From: Paludibaculum fermentans
GTDB taxonomy: Bacteria > Acidobacteriota > Terriglobia > Bryobacterales > Bryobacteraceae
Assembly: GCF_015277775.1 (NCBI RefSeq)
Contig: NZ_CP063849.1
Span: 7,517,501 to 7,581,500 of the forward strand
DNA: 64,000 nucleotides
Direction: 5' to 3'
A program made the translations under genes and the position numbers. How positions within the stretch are numbered: position 1 is the stretch's first letter; every line of letters begins with the position of its first letter. The notes beneath the pieces were generated by a model, which was not told the origin of the DNA, made no database searches, and was given only the letters and a program-made list of their open reading frames with translations. Positions 1 to 7,618 of the stretch are shown here, piece after piece.

Positions 1-533
1 GCCGCTCCGCCACCGGAAGTCCGGTCGCCTGACGCTCCACAGAGTACAGCGCGCGCACCATCTCCACCACTACCCGCGCGATCTCCGGCGCCGCCTTCTC
101 CGCGTCCACTACCTTGCGACGGAAATGCGCCCAACACCTTGCGCGCGTGATCTCGTTGCCCGCCACCACGCCGTTGTATCCGCCGTAGGCATCGGCCAGC
201 AAAACCTGCCGGTAATCTTTCAGAAAATGCTTCGGCCCGTCGCGGCCCCGGTTCAGCGTGAAGTCGAAGACGTTGTAGGCATGGTCGTCATCCCCCACAT
301 AGATCCACATCCGCGCATTCGCCGTTTTGCCTTTGCTCAGCATCGGCATGATGGTGTCGTCGGTGGCCACCACATGCGAGGACCGCACTCGCTGCGCCAT
401 CAATTCGTACAGCGGTTCGGCCAGGTCCGCCACATCGCCGCACCATACCGATTGGGTGGCGCGAGAAATCTCGAAGCCCTGCCGCGCGAAGATGTCTTCC
501 AGCCGGTAGAGCGGCAGGTAGTCGGAATTATGT
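1..533 (-). pseudogene. IS66-family transposase (TnpC), truncated fragment
   Basis: Read on the minus strand this stretch translates without a stop into the core of an IS66 transposase. It has YLPLYRLEDIFARQG near 510, the first catalytic aspartate in ATDDTIMPM near 357, the second in LADAYGGYNG near 185, and the conserved CWAHFRRK near 125. The 5' part is missing: homology stops at about 533, where a 60-bp tandem repeat begins. The 3' part, with the catalytic glutamate, runs off the left edge. A separate N-terminal piece is not visible to the right, so the gene is very likely dead. Whether the element's left half is intact cannot be seen. Confidence 0.85.
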
Positions 534-656
534 GGAAAGGCGACAGCCTGACCCGTCCCACTTCGTAAGCAATTGAACGAACAGAGCTTACTGGGAAAGG
601 CGACAGCCTGACCCGTCCCACTTCGTAAGCAATTGAACGAACAGAGCTTACTGGGA
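534..656. repeat. 60-bp tandem duplication next to the IS66 fragment
   Basis: The unit starting GGAAAGGCGACAGCCTGACC occurs twice at a 60-bp period (about 534-593 and 594-656) with no mismatch visible over the shared length. Each unit holds GTAAGC ... GCTTAC as an inverted pair about 15 bp apart (first unit near 566-592). GTAAGC resembles the GTAA-type ends of IS66-family elements, so the units may be element termini or a small repeat that inserted into or recombined with the transposase. That link is inference. Confidence 0.8.
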
Positions 657-2189
657 ACTCCGAGCACTTCGCCTCGGTTTTGGCATCTATTGACGGGATC
701 TGTCTGGCCGCCTCGCCAGACGCATAAATGCCACAGCATCAACAGCATGCGGTTCACGCTGCGGCTCAATGCGCGAGGAATGCGACCCAGGCTATCCTGA
801 TTCCAGCCATCACAATTGCCACTGGGACGCATCAGTTCGAACGCAACGCTGGCCACAGCAAGCCCCCTGATCTAATCCTCCTCGAAGCAGGACCAAACTG
901 ACGGGCAGGAGCTGCGCGCCCCCGCCCGCACCCACTCCGCGGGTGACTGGGGGGCAACAAGAACCCGCACGTCCTTCGCCGCCCTACGGGCGTCTCGTCC
1001 GTGCAAATGGGGCATCTCTTGACCTCCTCCCCCCGACCCCCTCCTCGGCCTGCGGCCGAAGCGGGGGCGCCGTCCTGCGACAGGACCCTGCGGCCGCCGT
1101 CGTGCAGCCGCCCGAACTGACGGCGAGGGCACGCCGGCGGCCGCCTGGACGTCTTCCTCGGGTGGGAGCCAGCCCACAAATCCGCGCCACGACCCCACTT
1201 TTATCTCAATTCCATCATTAACCCATCTTCATTCACCGCCGGTCGGGTTATTTATCTCCCCTACTTCCCACCACTTGCGAGCCACACGCCCGGCAGCCCA
1301 CCAACTCACGGCTATAATCCGCCCACTGGACACCGCGGTCTGTCCGCATCCAGCCGATCTTTGACTTCAGAACCTCCACACTTCCGCCGGAGGAGTCCGT
1401 CTTCACGCCATGAAAGGGAAGCGAATGCCGGGATTATGGTTGATCAAGGCCATTTATTCCCTCTTTCTTTCCTTTCCCGGACCAACGGCAGGCCCGCCCG
1501 ACCCGCCCGGTGTCGAACCACTCACGTCACTCGCAATCCGCCACCTTTGAGGGATCAAACCCATTTCTTCTCTCTGTCTTCTCCTCCACGGCGGTTAGGT
1601 AGACACCCCGCGCGCACCCAAGGCCGACCCTCCGTGGCATATGCCATCCATAACTTCTGAGGGATCAAAGCCATTTCTTCCCCCGTTCTTCTCCCCTGTG
1701 CGAGGGCTGAACTCACTCCGCCTGGCCCGGATGCCACCGCGCCCGCTTCCTCCGCAATCCACAGATTGTGAGGGATCAAAGCCACTTCTTCCCCTGCTCT
1801 TCTCCCGTCGCGGGAAATGAATTCATCCCGCGCGCACCGGAGACCACCCCGCCCACTTCCTCCGCAATCCACAGCTTTTGAGGGATCAAACCCATCTCTT
1901 CCCGTTCTCATCGCCCTGTGCCACCGGCCCGTCGACCCGGCGGTGGCCAGTTGCCCGCCCACCCCGCCGGGAGGGCGGACGCCCTCGTCGGCAGCCGGTC
2001 CCCTGACCGGCTCACTTCTCTTGAAGATGGACCGTTCCTTTCCGGCAGCACGGAAGCACACCAAAGACGACCCGCCCCGTCCCCCCCGCCACCCCAATGC
2101 ACCTCGTCTCCTGATCCGCAGAACGCTCGCCCTTGCCAGCTACTCTGCCCCTAAGCCCTCCCTGGACTGACTGTCTCGCCCCTGCCCGG
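657..2189. other. 1.5-kb stretch with no convincing gene
   Basis: Open frames here are arginine- and proline-rich, have no family resemblance and overlap one another, as expected of GC-rich non-coding DNA. What can be seen: C-rich tracts (920-1150), a small perfect hairpin GTCCTG-CGA-CAGGAC at 1072-1086, the four-copy repeat at 1531-1913, and relics near the IS66 fragment. The riboswitch and potassium-transporter gene start at its right end. It looks like a decayed insertion zone. Confidence 0.7.
1531..1913. repeat. Four-copy imperfect tandem repeat, ~110-bp period
   Basis: The core TGAGGGATCAAA, followed by a pyrimidine-rich stretch with TTCTTCCC, recurs with its G-triplet at 1551, 1661, 1772 and 1882, giving periods of 110, 111 and 110 bp. 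The preceding CCGCAATCCACAG is shared by the last two copies and partly by the first. The rest of each unit has diverged. The units are too long and too variable for a CRISPR. On the minus strand the core reads as FDPSK/LIPQKLW-like peptide pieces, so it might be a decayed coding repeat. Confidence 0.75.
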
Positions 2190-2332
2190 GAGGTGCTAAT
2201 CTGGGAAAGTCTAGCTTCCTGCTCAGGTGGGAAGGCGGGGGACCCAAGTCCCGGGGCGTATCGGCAGCGTTTGGCCGTAGGGTACTTTTCAGCCCGAGCC
2301 CGTCAGCTAACCTCGCAGACGAATTGAGAAGC
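2190..2332 (+). promoter_or_regulatory. c-di-AMP riboswitch (ydaO-yuaA type)
   Basis: The leader carries the landmark blocks of the ydaO aptamer in the right order. A CTTCC...GGAAG hairpin (2215-2234) runs straight into GGGGGACCCA (2237-2246). GTAGGGTAC...GCCCGAGCCC follows (about 2277-2300), then CGTCAGCTAACCTCGCAGAC (2301-2320) and GAATTGAGAAG. This class binds cyclic di-AMP and usually turns off potassium-import and cell-wall genes. It lies directly ahead of a KimA-like transporter; KimA itself is the original ydaO product. The aptamer's 3' end covers the TTG at 2324, which therefore cannot be the real start codon. The outer limits are approximate; no clear terminator stem is seen, so control may be at translation. 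Confidence 0.88.
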
Positions 2333-2368
2333 CGCGGCCCGCTTTGGGGCGTGCGCAAGGAGCTGTTT

Positions 2369-4555
2369 GTGGAAGCGTCACCGCGAGTGGCGATGACCCC
2401 GAACCGGGTTGTCATCGCCTCAACGATTGCCCTCTCGTTCATTTCCTTCTGGCGGGCTGCCGCCATTGTGCTCTCCGACCTCGCCTCCTCGGCCTACTAC
2501 GTCGGAGGCATCACCGAAAAAGCCATCGGTAAGTCCGCCCCCTGGTTCATCCTGGCCATCATGCTCTTCTCCTACGCGGTCCGCGCCGTGTATATCGAAG
2601 GCTGCGCCATGTATGTCCGCGGCGGCGTCTACCGCGTCGTCCACGAGGCGCTCGGATCGCGCATGGCCAAGTTGGCCGTGTCGGCGCTCATGTTCGACTA
2701 CGTGCTCACCGGCCCCATCAGCGGCGTGTCGGCCGGCCTCTATCTGGCCGGGCTGATCAACGAGACGGCGGAGCACTTCTTCCACCAGCAGCACCTCATC
2801 AACGATGCCGGCTTTGCCGTGGTCTTTGCCCTGGTCGTGACCGTCTACTTCTGGCGCAAGAACATCATCGGGATCCACGAGTCGAGCCACAAGGCCCTGC
2901 GGATCATGCAGATCACCACGCTCATGGTGGTGATCCTCATCGCCTGGTGTCTCTACACCATCTTCCATGGCCACTTCCAGGCCGTGCCTATGCCGGTGCT
3001 GGGCAACATCAAGCTGAGTGAGGAGTCGCTGGGCTGGCTGCCCGGATCGTGGGTGCAGATGATTCCCGCCGTGGCGATTCTGGTCGGGTTGGGTCACTCG
3101 CTGCTGGCTATGTCCGGCGAGGAGTCGCTGGCCCAGGTGAACCGCGAAATCGCCCACCCCAAGCTCAAGAATCTTGAGCGCGCCGGCCTGGTCATCTTCA
3201 TCTACTCCCTGGTCTTCACCTCCCTGGTCTCGTTCTTCGCGGTCATGATCATCCCGGATACAGACCGCAAGCTGTTCCTGGACAACCTGATCGGCGGCCT
3301 GGCCATGCATCTCGACGGGCCCATGCCGCTGCGCCTGCTGTTCCACGCCTTCGTGGTGTTCGTCGGCGCCCTCATCCTGTCCGGTGCTGTGAATACCGCC
3401 ATCATCGGTTCGAACGGTGTGCTGAACCGCGTGGCCGAAGACAACGTCCTGCCCAACTGGTTCCGCAGCCCGCACAAGAAGTTCGGCACGACGCACCGTT
3501 TGGTGAACATGATCGTCGGGCTGCAGATCGTGACCATCATCCTCAGCCGCGGCGACGTCTACCTCCTCGGCGAAGCCTATGCCTTCGGCGTCGTATGGAG
3601 CTTCGCCTTCAACGCGACCTCGGTGCTGGTGCTGCGCTTCAAGGACAAACGGCCCAGGGAATGGAAGGTGCCGCTGAACCTGCAGGTCGGGGGCGTCGAG
3701 ATTCCCGTCGGGCTGGGCCTGATCGCGTTGTCGCTGTTCACGCTGGCCATCACGAACGTACTGACGAAGAAGATCGCGACCGTGTCTGGCGTCATCTTTA
3801 CCCTCGCGTTCTTCATCCTCTTCACCGTCTCCGAGAAGCTGAACCGCCGGCGCGCCCTGGCCGCGAACGCGGGGCACGAGCAGTTCCGCCTGGACGACTC
3901 GGAAGGCGTCTCGGCCGAGATTCTCGACGTGCGGCCGGGCAACGTGCTGGTGGCCGTACGCAATCCCAACCGGCTGAACCACCTCCACCGGGTTCTCCAA
4001 AAGACCGATATCCGCAAGATCGACATTGTGGCGGTCTCCATCTCCGATGAAGAAGCCCCTTTCACGGCCCGCGAATCCGAGTTGTTCACCAAAGTGGTGA
4101 CCCTGGCGGAGAAGGAAGGCAAATCGGTGAAGCTGCTCACCGTGCCCGGCGACGATCCCAACGGGGCCCTCGTCGAAACCGCCGCGCGGCTGCAATCGTC
4201 GCGCATCGTCATCGGGACTTCGCCGAAGCTGACCACGGCGCAACAGGGACACGCCATCGGCATTCAGTGGGAACGCCTGCCTGAACCCAGGCCGGCCATC
4301 TCCCTGGAAGTCGTGCCCGACGATCCGGCGGAACGCCCGAGTTTCGTCAACCTGGGGCCGCACCCGCCGCGTCTGTGGCCCGAGGACATTGAGCTCCTGC
4401 ACGAACTGTGGCGGGATCTTTCCGCTTCGGGGCCCGGACACCGGCTGCGTCATCGCGACGTGGTGGGCGTCGCGCTGCGCCGCCTGAAAGCCGAGCTCAA
4501 TTCGAAGGAGCGGGATGAGATCCTGAAGGACATCTCGCGGTCGACTGACCTCTAA
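2369..4555 (+). CDS. KimA-like APC-superfamily potassium transporter with C-terminal USP-like domain
   Basis: A 728-residue membrane protein. The first ~450 residues hold about 12 hydrophobic segments of an APC permease, with FISFWRAAAIVLSDLASSAYY at TM1. The soluble tail (about 480-650) resembles a universal-stress fold (VLVAVRNPNRLNHLHR, IVIGTSPKLTT), and a charged ~80-residue extension follows. KimA is a proton-coupled potassium importer built the same way, and this gene lies between a c-di-AMP riboswitch and kdp genes, so potassium uptake is the best guess. An amino-acid substrate is not excluded. The start is taken as GTG 2369 because AAGGAG (2357-2362) lies 6 nt ahead. GTG 2351 (MRKELFVEAS) is the alternative. 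Confidence 0.8.
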   Translation: MEASPRVAMTPNRVVIASTIALSFISFWRAAAIVLSDLASSAYYVGGITEKAIGKSAPWFILAIMLFSYAVRAVYIEGCAMYVRGGVYRVVHEALGSRMAKLAVSALMFDYVLTGPISGVSAGLYLAGLINETAEHFFHQQHLINDAGFAVVFALVVTVYFWRKNIIGIHESSHKALRIMQITTLMVVILIAWCLYTIFHGHFQAVPMPVLGNIKLSEESLGWLPGSWVQMIPAVAILVGLGHSLLAMSGEESLAQVNREIAHPKLKNLERAGLVIFIYSLVFTSLVSFFAVMIIPDTDRKLFLDNLIGGLAMHLDGPMPLRLLFHAFVVFVGALILSGAVNTAIIGSNGVLNRVAEDNVLPNWFRSPHKKFGTTHRLVNMIVGLQIVTIILSRGDVYLLGEAYAFGVVWSFAFNATSVLVLRFKDKRPREWKVPLNLQVGGVEIPVGLGLIALSLFTLAITNVLTKKIATVSGVIFTLAFFILFTVSEKLNRRRALAANAGHEQFRLDDSEGVSAEILDVRPGNVLVAVRNPNRLNHLHRVLQKTDIRKIDIVAVSISDEEAPFTARESELFTKVVTLAEKEGKSVKLLTVPGDDPNGALVETAARLQSSRIVIGTSPKLTTAQQGHAIGIQWERLPEPRPAISLEVVPDDPAERPSFVNLGPHPPRLWPEDIELLHELWRDLSASGPGHRLRHRDVVGVALRRLKAELNSKERDEILKDISRSTDL

Positions 4556-4638
4556 TCCATGCACGCTTGCGCCGTGGCGCAGGCGTGCCATCATCACAGA
4601 GTGAGCGACGGAACCTTGTCAATCATAGAGGTCGGGCG

Positions 4639-6105
4639 ATGACCGCGTGGGCGCAACGGCTGGGCATTTGGGGTACGGTGCTGCGGTCCCTGGCCGGAGT
4701 TGGCCTCGTCCTGCTGGTCTCCGCCGTGGCTCGCGTAGTCCTGGGCGTCAATGCCACTACCGTGGGCTTCGCGTTCCTCCTGGTGGTTCTGGGCCTGGCT
4801 ACCGCCTGGGGGCTGCGTGAAGCAATTGCCGCCTCAGTGGTGGCGATGCTGTGCTTCAACTTCTTCTTCCTGCCGCCGGTGGGGCACTTCACCATTGCTG
4901 ACCCGCAGAACTGGGTAGCGCTGTGCGCGTTCCTGGCTACGGCCCTCGTCGCCAGCCATCTGTCGAATCGCGCCAAGATGCAGGCCGTGGAGGCGCGGGA
5001 GCGGCAGCAGGAGACGGAACGGCTCTACTCGTTCAGCCGGTCCATCCTCTTGACCGACAATACTCAACCGGTGGGGCAGCAGGCCGCCCGCTTCATCGCG
5101 CAGACCTTCGACTGTCCGGCCGTGGCGCTCTACGACGCGGCGGAAGGCGAAGTCTATCGCGGCGGTGCCGGCGATCTGCCCACCATCGACGAGGCATTGA
5201 AGCGTGTGGCGCTGGACGGCGTGCGCAGTTCGGACGCCTCGAAGCTGCTGATTGTCCTGCCCATCACGTTGGGCGGCCGGCCCATCGGCAGCGTCGCGCT
5301 GCTGGGGCTGTCGTGCTCCGACGGGGCGATGGAAGCCATGGCGAACCTCGTGGCGATTGCGCTGGAGCGGGCACGGTCCGCCGAGATCGCCAGCAAGGCC
5401 GAGGCGGCGCGTCAAAGCGAGGAGTTCAAGTCCACTTTGCTCGATGCGATCGCGCACGAGTTCAAGACGCCGCTCACGTCGATCAAGGCCGCCTCCACAT
5501 CGATCCTCAGTGAGCCGGAACGGGTAGCCCCGGATATCCGCGAGTTCACTGAGATCATCGACGAGGAGACAGACCGTCTGACGCTGCTGGTCAACGAAGC
5601 CGTGCGCATGTCCCAGATCGAGGCTGGCAAGGTGCTGGTGGAGAAGCAGGCGCAGCACGTGCCCTCGTTCCTCGCCCACGTGCTCTCGACCTTCCAGTCC
5701 AGGCTTGAGGGGCGTTCCGCCACGGTGGAAGCCTCAGAGGCTCTGCCCCTCGTCCAGTTCGATTCCGAACTGATCGCGCTGGCGCTGCGGCAGCTCATCG
5801 ACAATGCGTTGAAGTACTCGCCGCCCGAGACGCCCATCCGGTTGACCTCGGCGGTGGTGGATGGCGCCCTGGAGATCCGCGTGATCGACCAGGGCAAAGG
5901 CATTCCCGAAAAGGAGCGCGAGAAGGTGTTCCAGGTCTACTACCGGCGAGACACGTCGAAAGGGAAGGTGCCGGGCACGGGCCTGGGCCTGCACATTGCG
6001 CGCGAGATCCTCAAGGCGCACGGCGGCAGTCTCCACATTGAGGGCCCGTCCGGGGCCGGTGCGGAGTTCTGCCTCCGGCTGCCGTTGGAGGCGGTCCGGG
6101 TATGA
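4639..6105 (+). CDS. kdpD: KdpD-type sensor histidine kinase lacking the N-terminal KdpD/USP domains
   Basis: A 488-residue kinase matching only the C-terminal half of KdpD. It has four closely spaced membrane segments (DUF4118, about 15-115), a GAF-like region (about 140-245), HisKA with the phospho-acceptor His273 in AHEFKTPLTSIK, and HATPase motifs LIDNALKYS, DQGKGIP and GTGLGLHIA. It phosphorylates KdpE at low potassium or turgor. The usual N-terminal ATP-binding and USP domains are encoded apart, at 12173-14415. ATG 4639 is chosen because AGAGGT precedes it and the DUF4118 region starts there. The stop overlaps the kdpE start by 4 bp. Confidence 0.88.
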   Translation: MTAWAQRLGIWGTVLRSLAGVGLVLLVSAVARVVLGVNATTVGFAFLLVVLGLATAWGLREAIAASVVAMLCFNFFFLPPVGHFTIADPQNWVALCAFLATALVASHLSNRAKMQAVEARERQQETERLYSFSRSILLTDNTQPVGQQAARFIAQTFDCPAVALYDAAEGEVYRGGAGDLPTIDEALKRVALDGVRSSDASKLLIVLPITLGGRPIGSVALLGLSCSDGAMEAMANLVAIALERARSAEIASKAEAARQSEEFKSTLLDAIAHEFKTPLTSIKAASTSILSEPERVAPDIREFTEIIDEETDRLTLLVNEAVRMSQIEAGKVLVEKQAQHVPSFLAHVLSTFQSRLEGRSATVEASEALPLVQFDSELIALALRQLIDNALKYSPPETPIRLTSAVVDGALEIRVIDQGKGIPEKEREKVFQVYYRRDTSKGKVPGTGLGLHIAREILKAHGGSLHIEGPSGAGAEFCLRLPLEAVRV

Positions 6106-6797
6106 CTTCCGGCAAGCTCCTGATTGTGGATGACGAGCCGCAGATCCGGCGCGTCTTGCGCGTGACGCTCACCACGCATGGCTATGAGGTGCAGGACGCC
6201 CGCAGCGGCGAAGAGGCCATGCTGCGGCTGCGCGAGTCGCGCTTCGACCTGATCCTGCTCGACATGAACATGCCGGGGATGGGCGGGCTGGAAGCCTGCC
6301 GCGAGATCCGGGCCACGTCCGAGGTTGCCATCATCATGCTGACCGTGCGCAGCACGGAGATGGACAAGGTGGCGGCGCTGGACGCGGGCGCCGACGACTA
6401 CATTACCAAGCCGTTCAGCACGCCCGAACTGCTGGCGCGCATCCGGGCCGCCCTGCGGCGCCTGCCCGTGAGTGAAGAGAGCACCACTGATTCCCTGCGC
6501 TTCGACGACCTGGAGATCAATCTCGCGACGCGACGCGTCACCGCCAAGGGCAAGGAGATGCGACTCACTCCAAAAGAGTTTGACCTGCTTCGCTACCTGG
6601 TGGCGAATCCGAATATCCCGATTCCCCACGGCAAGCTGCTGCAGGCCGTCTGGGGGCCGGACTATGGCGACCAGGTGGAGTACCTGCGGGTGTTCATCAA
6701 CCAGTTGCGTAAGAAAATTGAGCTCGATCCGTCCCATCCAAGGTATCTGCTGACTGAACCGTGGGTCGGCTACCGCTTCGCAATCCCCTCTAAATAA
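6102..6797 (+). CDS. kdpE: KdpE response regulator (OmpR family)
   Basis: 231 residues: a receiver domain with acidic pair Asp10/Asp11, phospho-acceptor Asp54 in LILLDMNMPG and Lys103 in ITKPF, then an OmpR-type winged helix (about 130-228, with LTPKEFDLLRYL and YLRVFINQLRKKI). It is partner to the preceding kinase, to which it is joined by an ATGA overlap. It should activate the kdp structural genes downstream. Full length for the family; nothing unusual. Confidence 0.93.
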   Translation: MTSGKLLIVDDEPQIRRVLRVTLTTHGYEVQDARSGEEAMLRLRESRFDLILLDMNMPGMGGLEACREIRATSEVAIIMLTVRSTEMDKVAALDAGADDYITKPFSTPELLARIRAALRRLPVSEESTTDSLRFDDLEINLATRRVTAKGKEMRLTPKEFDLLRYLVANPNIPIPHGKLLQAVWGPDYGDQVEYLRVFINQLRKKIELDPSHPRYLLTEPWVGYRFAIPSK

Positions 6798-6895
6798 AGC
6801 ACTTGGCGGGCATAAGGAGAAGACAATGGAATCCTTAGCCCGCCCTTATGACTTCCTTATGGCCTGCTCCGTATTCTCGGAATCGGAGATAGGAC
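6798..6895 (+). promoter_or_regulatory. Candidate KdpE-dependent promoter region upstream of the kdp structural genes
   Basis: The only gap of note in the kdp cluster. CTTATG occurs twice as a direct repeat (6845-6850 and 6856-6861) with exactly 5 bp between, and once inverted (CATAAG, 6811-6816). E. coli KdpE binds two TTTA-type hexamers in direct repeat separated by 5 bp, so the geometry matches. TATTCT (6872-6877) could be a -10. GCGGGC/GCCCGC (6807-6812 / 6839-6844) may form a stem ending kdpE transcripts. Visual match only. Confidence 0.4.
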
Positions 6896-7366
6896 ATGAC
6901 CACCCAGCGGGCGTTTCAGCGGGAAGACACAGGGCAAGCCAGGGCGATCGAGACCGGTCGTGATGGCAGTGCGCCCCATTGCTTCGAGATCGTCGTGTTG
7001 TTTACGACTGTCCGCGAGACGCTTGGCGCCTTGCGCACGGCAGGGCGTCTGGCACAAGGCGTGGCCACCAGCATCCGGCTGCTGGTCCCGCAAGTGGTGC
7101 CGTACCCGCTGCCCTTGGACGAACCGCCTGTTTCGTCCGGCCACCTGATTCGCGAATTCCAGGTTGTCCTCGAGGACAGCCAACTGGAGACGCGCATTGA
7201 TGTGAGGCGTTGCCGCGATCACTGGCAGGCGGTCGGGGCGGCGCTGAAGCCGCGCTCCGTCGTCGTGATGGGCGGCTCCCGGGGCTGGTGGCCTTCGCGC
7301 AAATACCGGCTGGCCGCGCGGCTGCGCTCCGCCGGGCATCAGGTGGTCTTCTCTTCTCCAGAGTGA
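6896..7366 (+). CDS. Uncharacterised 156-residue protein in the kdp operon
   Basis: I do not recognise a named family. The protein has alternating hydrophobic strands (FEIVVLFTTVRETLGAL, IRLLVPQVVPYPLPL, SVVVMGGSRGWWPSRKYRLA, HQVVFSSPE) that suggest a small alpha/beta fold related to universal-stress domains. There is no signal peptide and no membrane segment. ATG 6896 has GGAG about 7 nt upstream. It is the first gene after kdpE, ahead of two tiny membrane proteins and kdpA, so a regulatory role in potassium transport is plausible but unproven. Confidence 0.65.
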   Translation: MTTQRAFQREDTGQARAIETGRDGSAPHCFEIVVLFTTVRETLGALRTAGRLAQGVATSIRLLVPQVVPYPLPLDEPPVSSGHLIREFQVVLEDSQLETRIDVRRCRDHWQAVGAALKPRSVVVMGGSRGWWPSRKYRLAARLRSAGHQVVFSSPE

Positions 7367-7374
7367 GGAACTCA

Positions 7375-7458
7375 ATGCTCGATCTCTTCTACTTGGCCAT
7401 TGCGGTGGCATTCTTTATCGCCTGTTGGTGGTTCACCAAGGCGTGCGAAAAACTTTGA
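7375..7458 (+). CDS. 27-residue single-span membrane protein in the kdp operon
   Basis: ATG 7375 (after GAGGAA) to TGA 7456-7458 gives MLDLFYLAIAVAFFIACWW and a short basic/acidic tail ending in CEKL. Nearly the whole protein is one membrane helix. It is not KdpF, which is encoded separately 66 bp downstream. The Shine-Dalgarno-like site, the operon position and the helix argue that it is real. It may be an extra stabilising peptide of the KdpFABC complex; that is inference. Confidence 0.65.
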   Translation: MLDLFYLAIAVAFFIACWWFTKACEKL

Positions 7459-7524
7459 TGCGCCCGCCTGGCGCGGGCAGGCCAGTCTGGGGCTGGTTGT
7501 GGGCTGGGAGAAAGGAAAGTCGAG

Positions 7525-7608
7525 ATGGACTACGTGATCGCGGGGATCGCTGCTGTGCTGCTGTTCCTCTACCTGATCTATGCGTTGTTGAAGCCGGAGC
7601 GCTTCTAA
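7525..7608 (+). CDS. kdpF: KdpF, small subunit of the potassium-transporting ATPase
   Basis: ATG 7525 to TAA 7606-7608, preceded by AAAGGAAAG. The product [20 protein letters not shown] ends in LLKPERF, the typical KdpF pattern of one transmembrane helix closed by a KPERF tail. KdpF stabilises the KdpABC complex in the inner membrane. It lies 10 bp ahead of kdpA, as usual. Confidence 0.9.
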   Translation: MDYVIAGIAAVLLFLYLIYALLKPERF

Positions 7609-7618
7609 GGGAATTGTC

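Noticed and set aside
832-1221. Several overlapping frames of 68-115 codons on both strands
   Set aside because: All compete for the same C-rich DNA, none has a family pattern or ribosome site.
1531-1913. CRISPR array
   Set aside because: Period of 110 bp, diverged units and only a short conserved core; no cas gene in the window.
1555-2097. 180-codon minus frame across the tandem repeats
   Set aside because: Only repeat-derived pieces such as LIPQKLWMA; no ribosome site and no family. Kept as repeat, not gene.
2324-2368. TTG 2324 as start of the APC transporter
   Set aside because: It lies in the conserved 3' end of the riboswitch aptamer; GTG 2369 has a ribosome site.
2420-4597. 725-codon open frame on the minus strand opposite the APC transporter
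   Set aside because: His/Asp/Gln-rich, low-complexity product with no motif; a typical mirror frame of a GC-rich gene that has clear family motifs on the plus strand.
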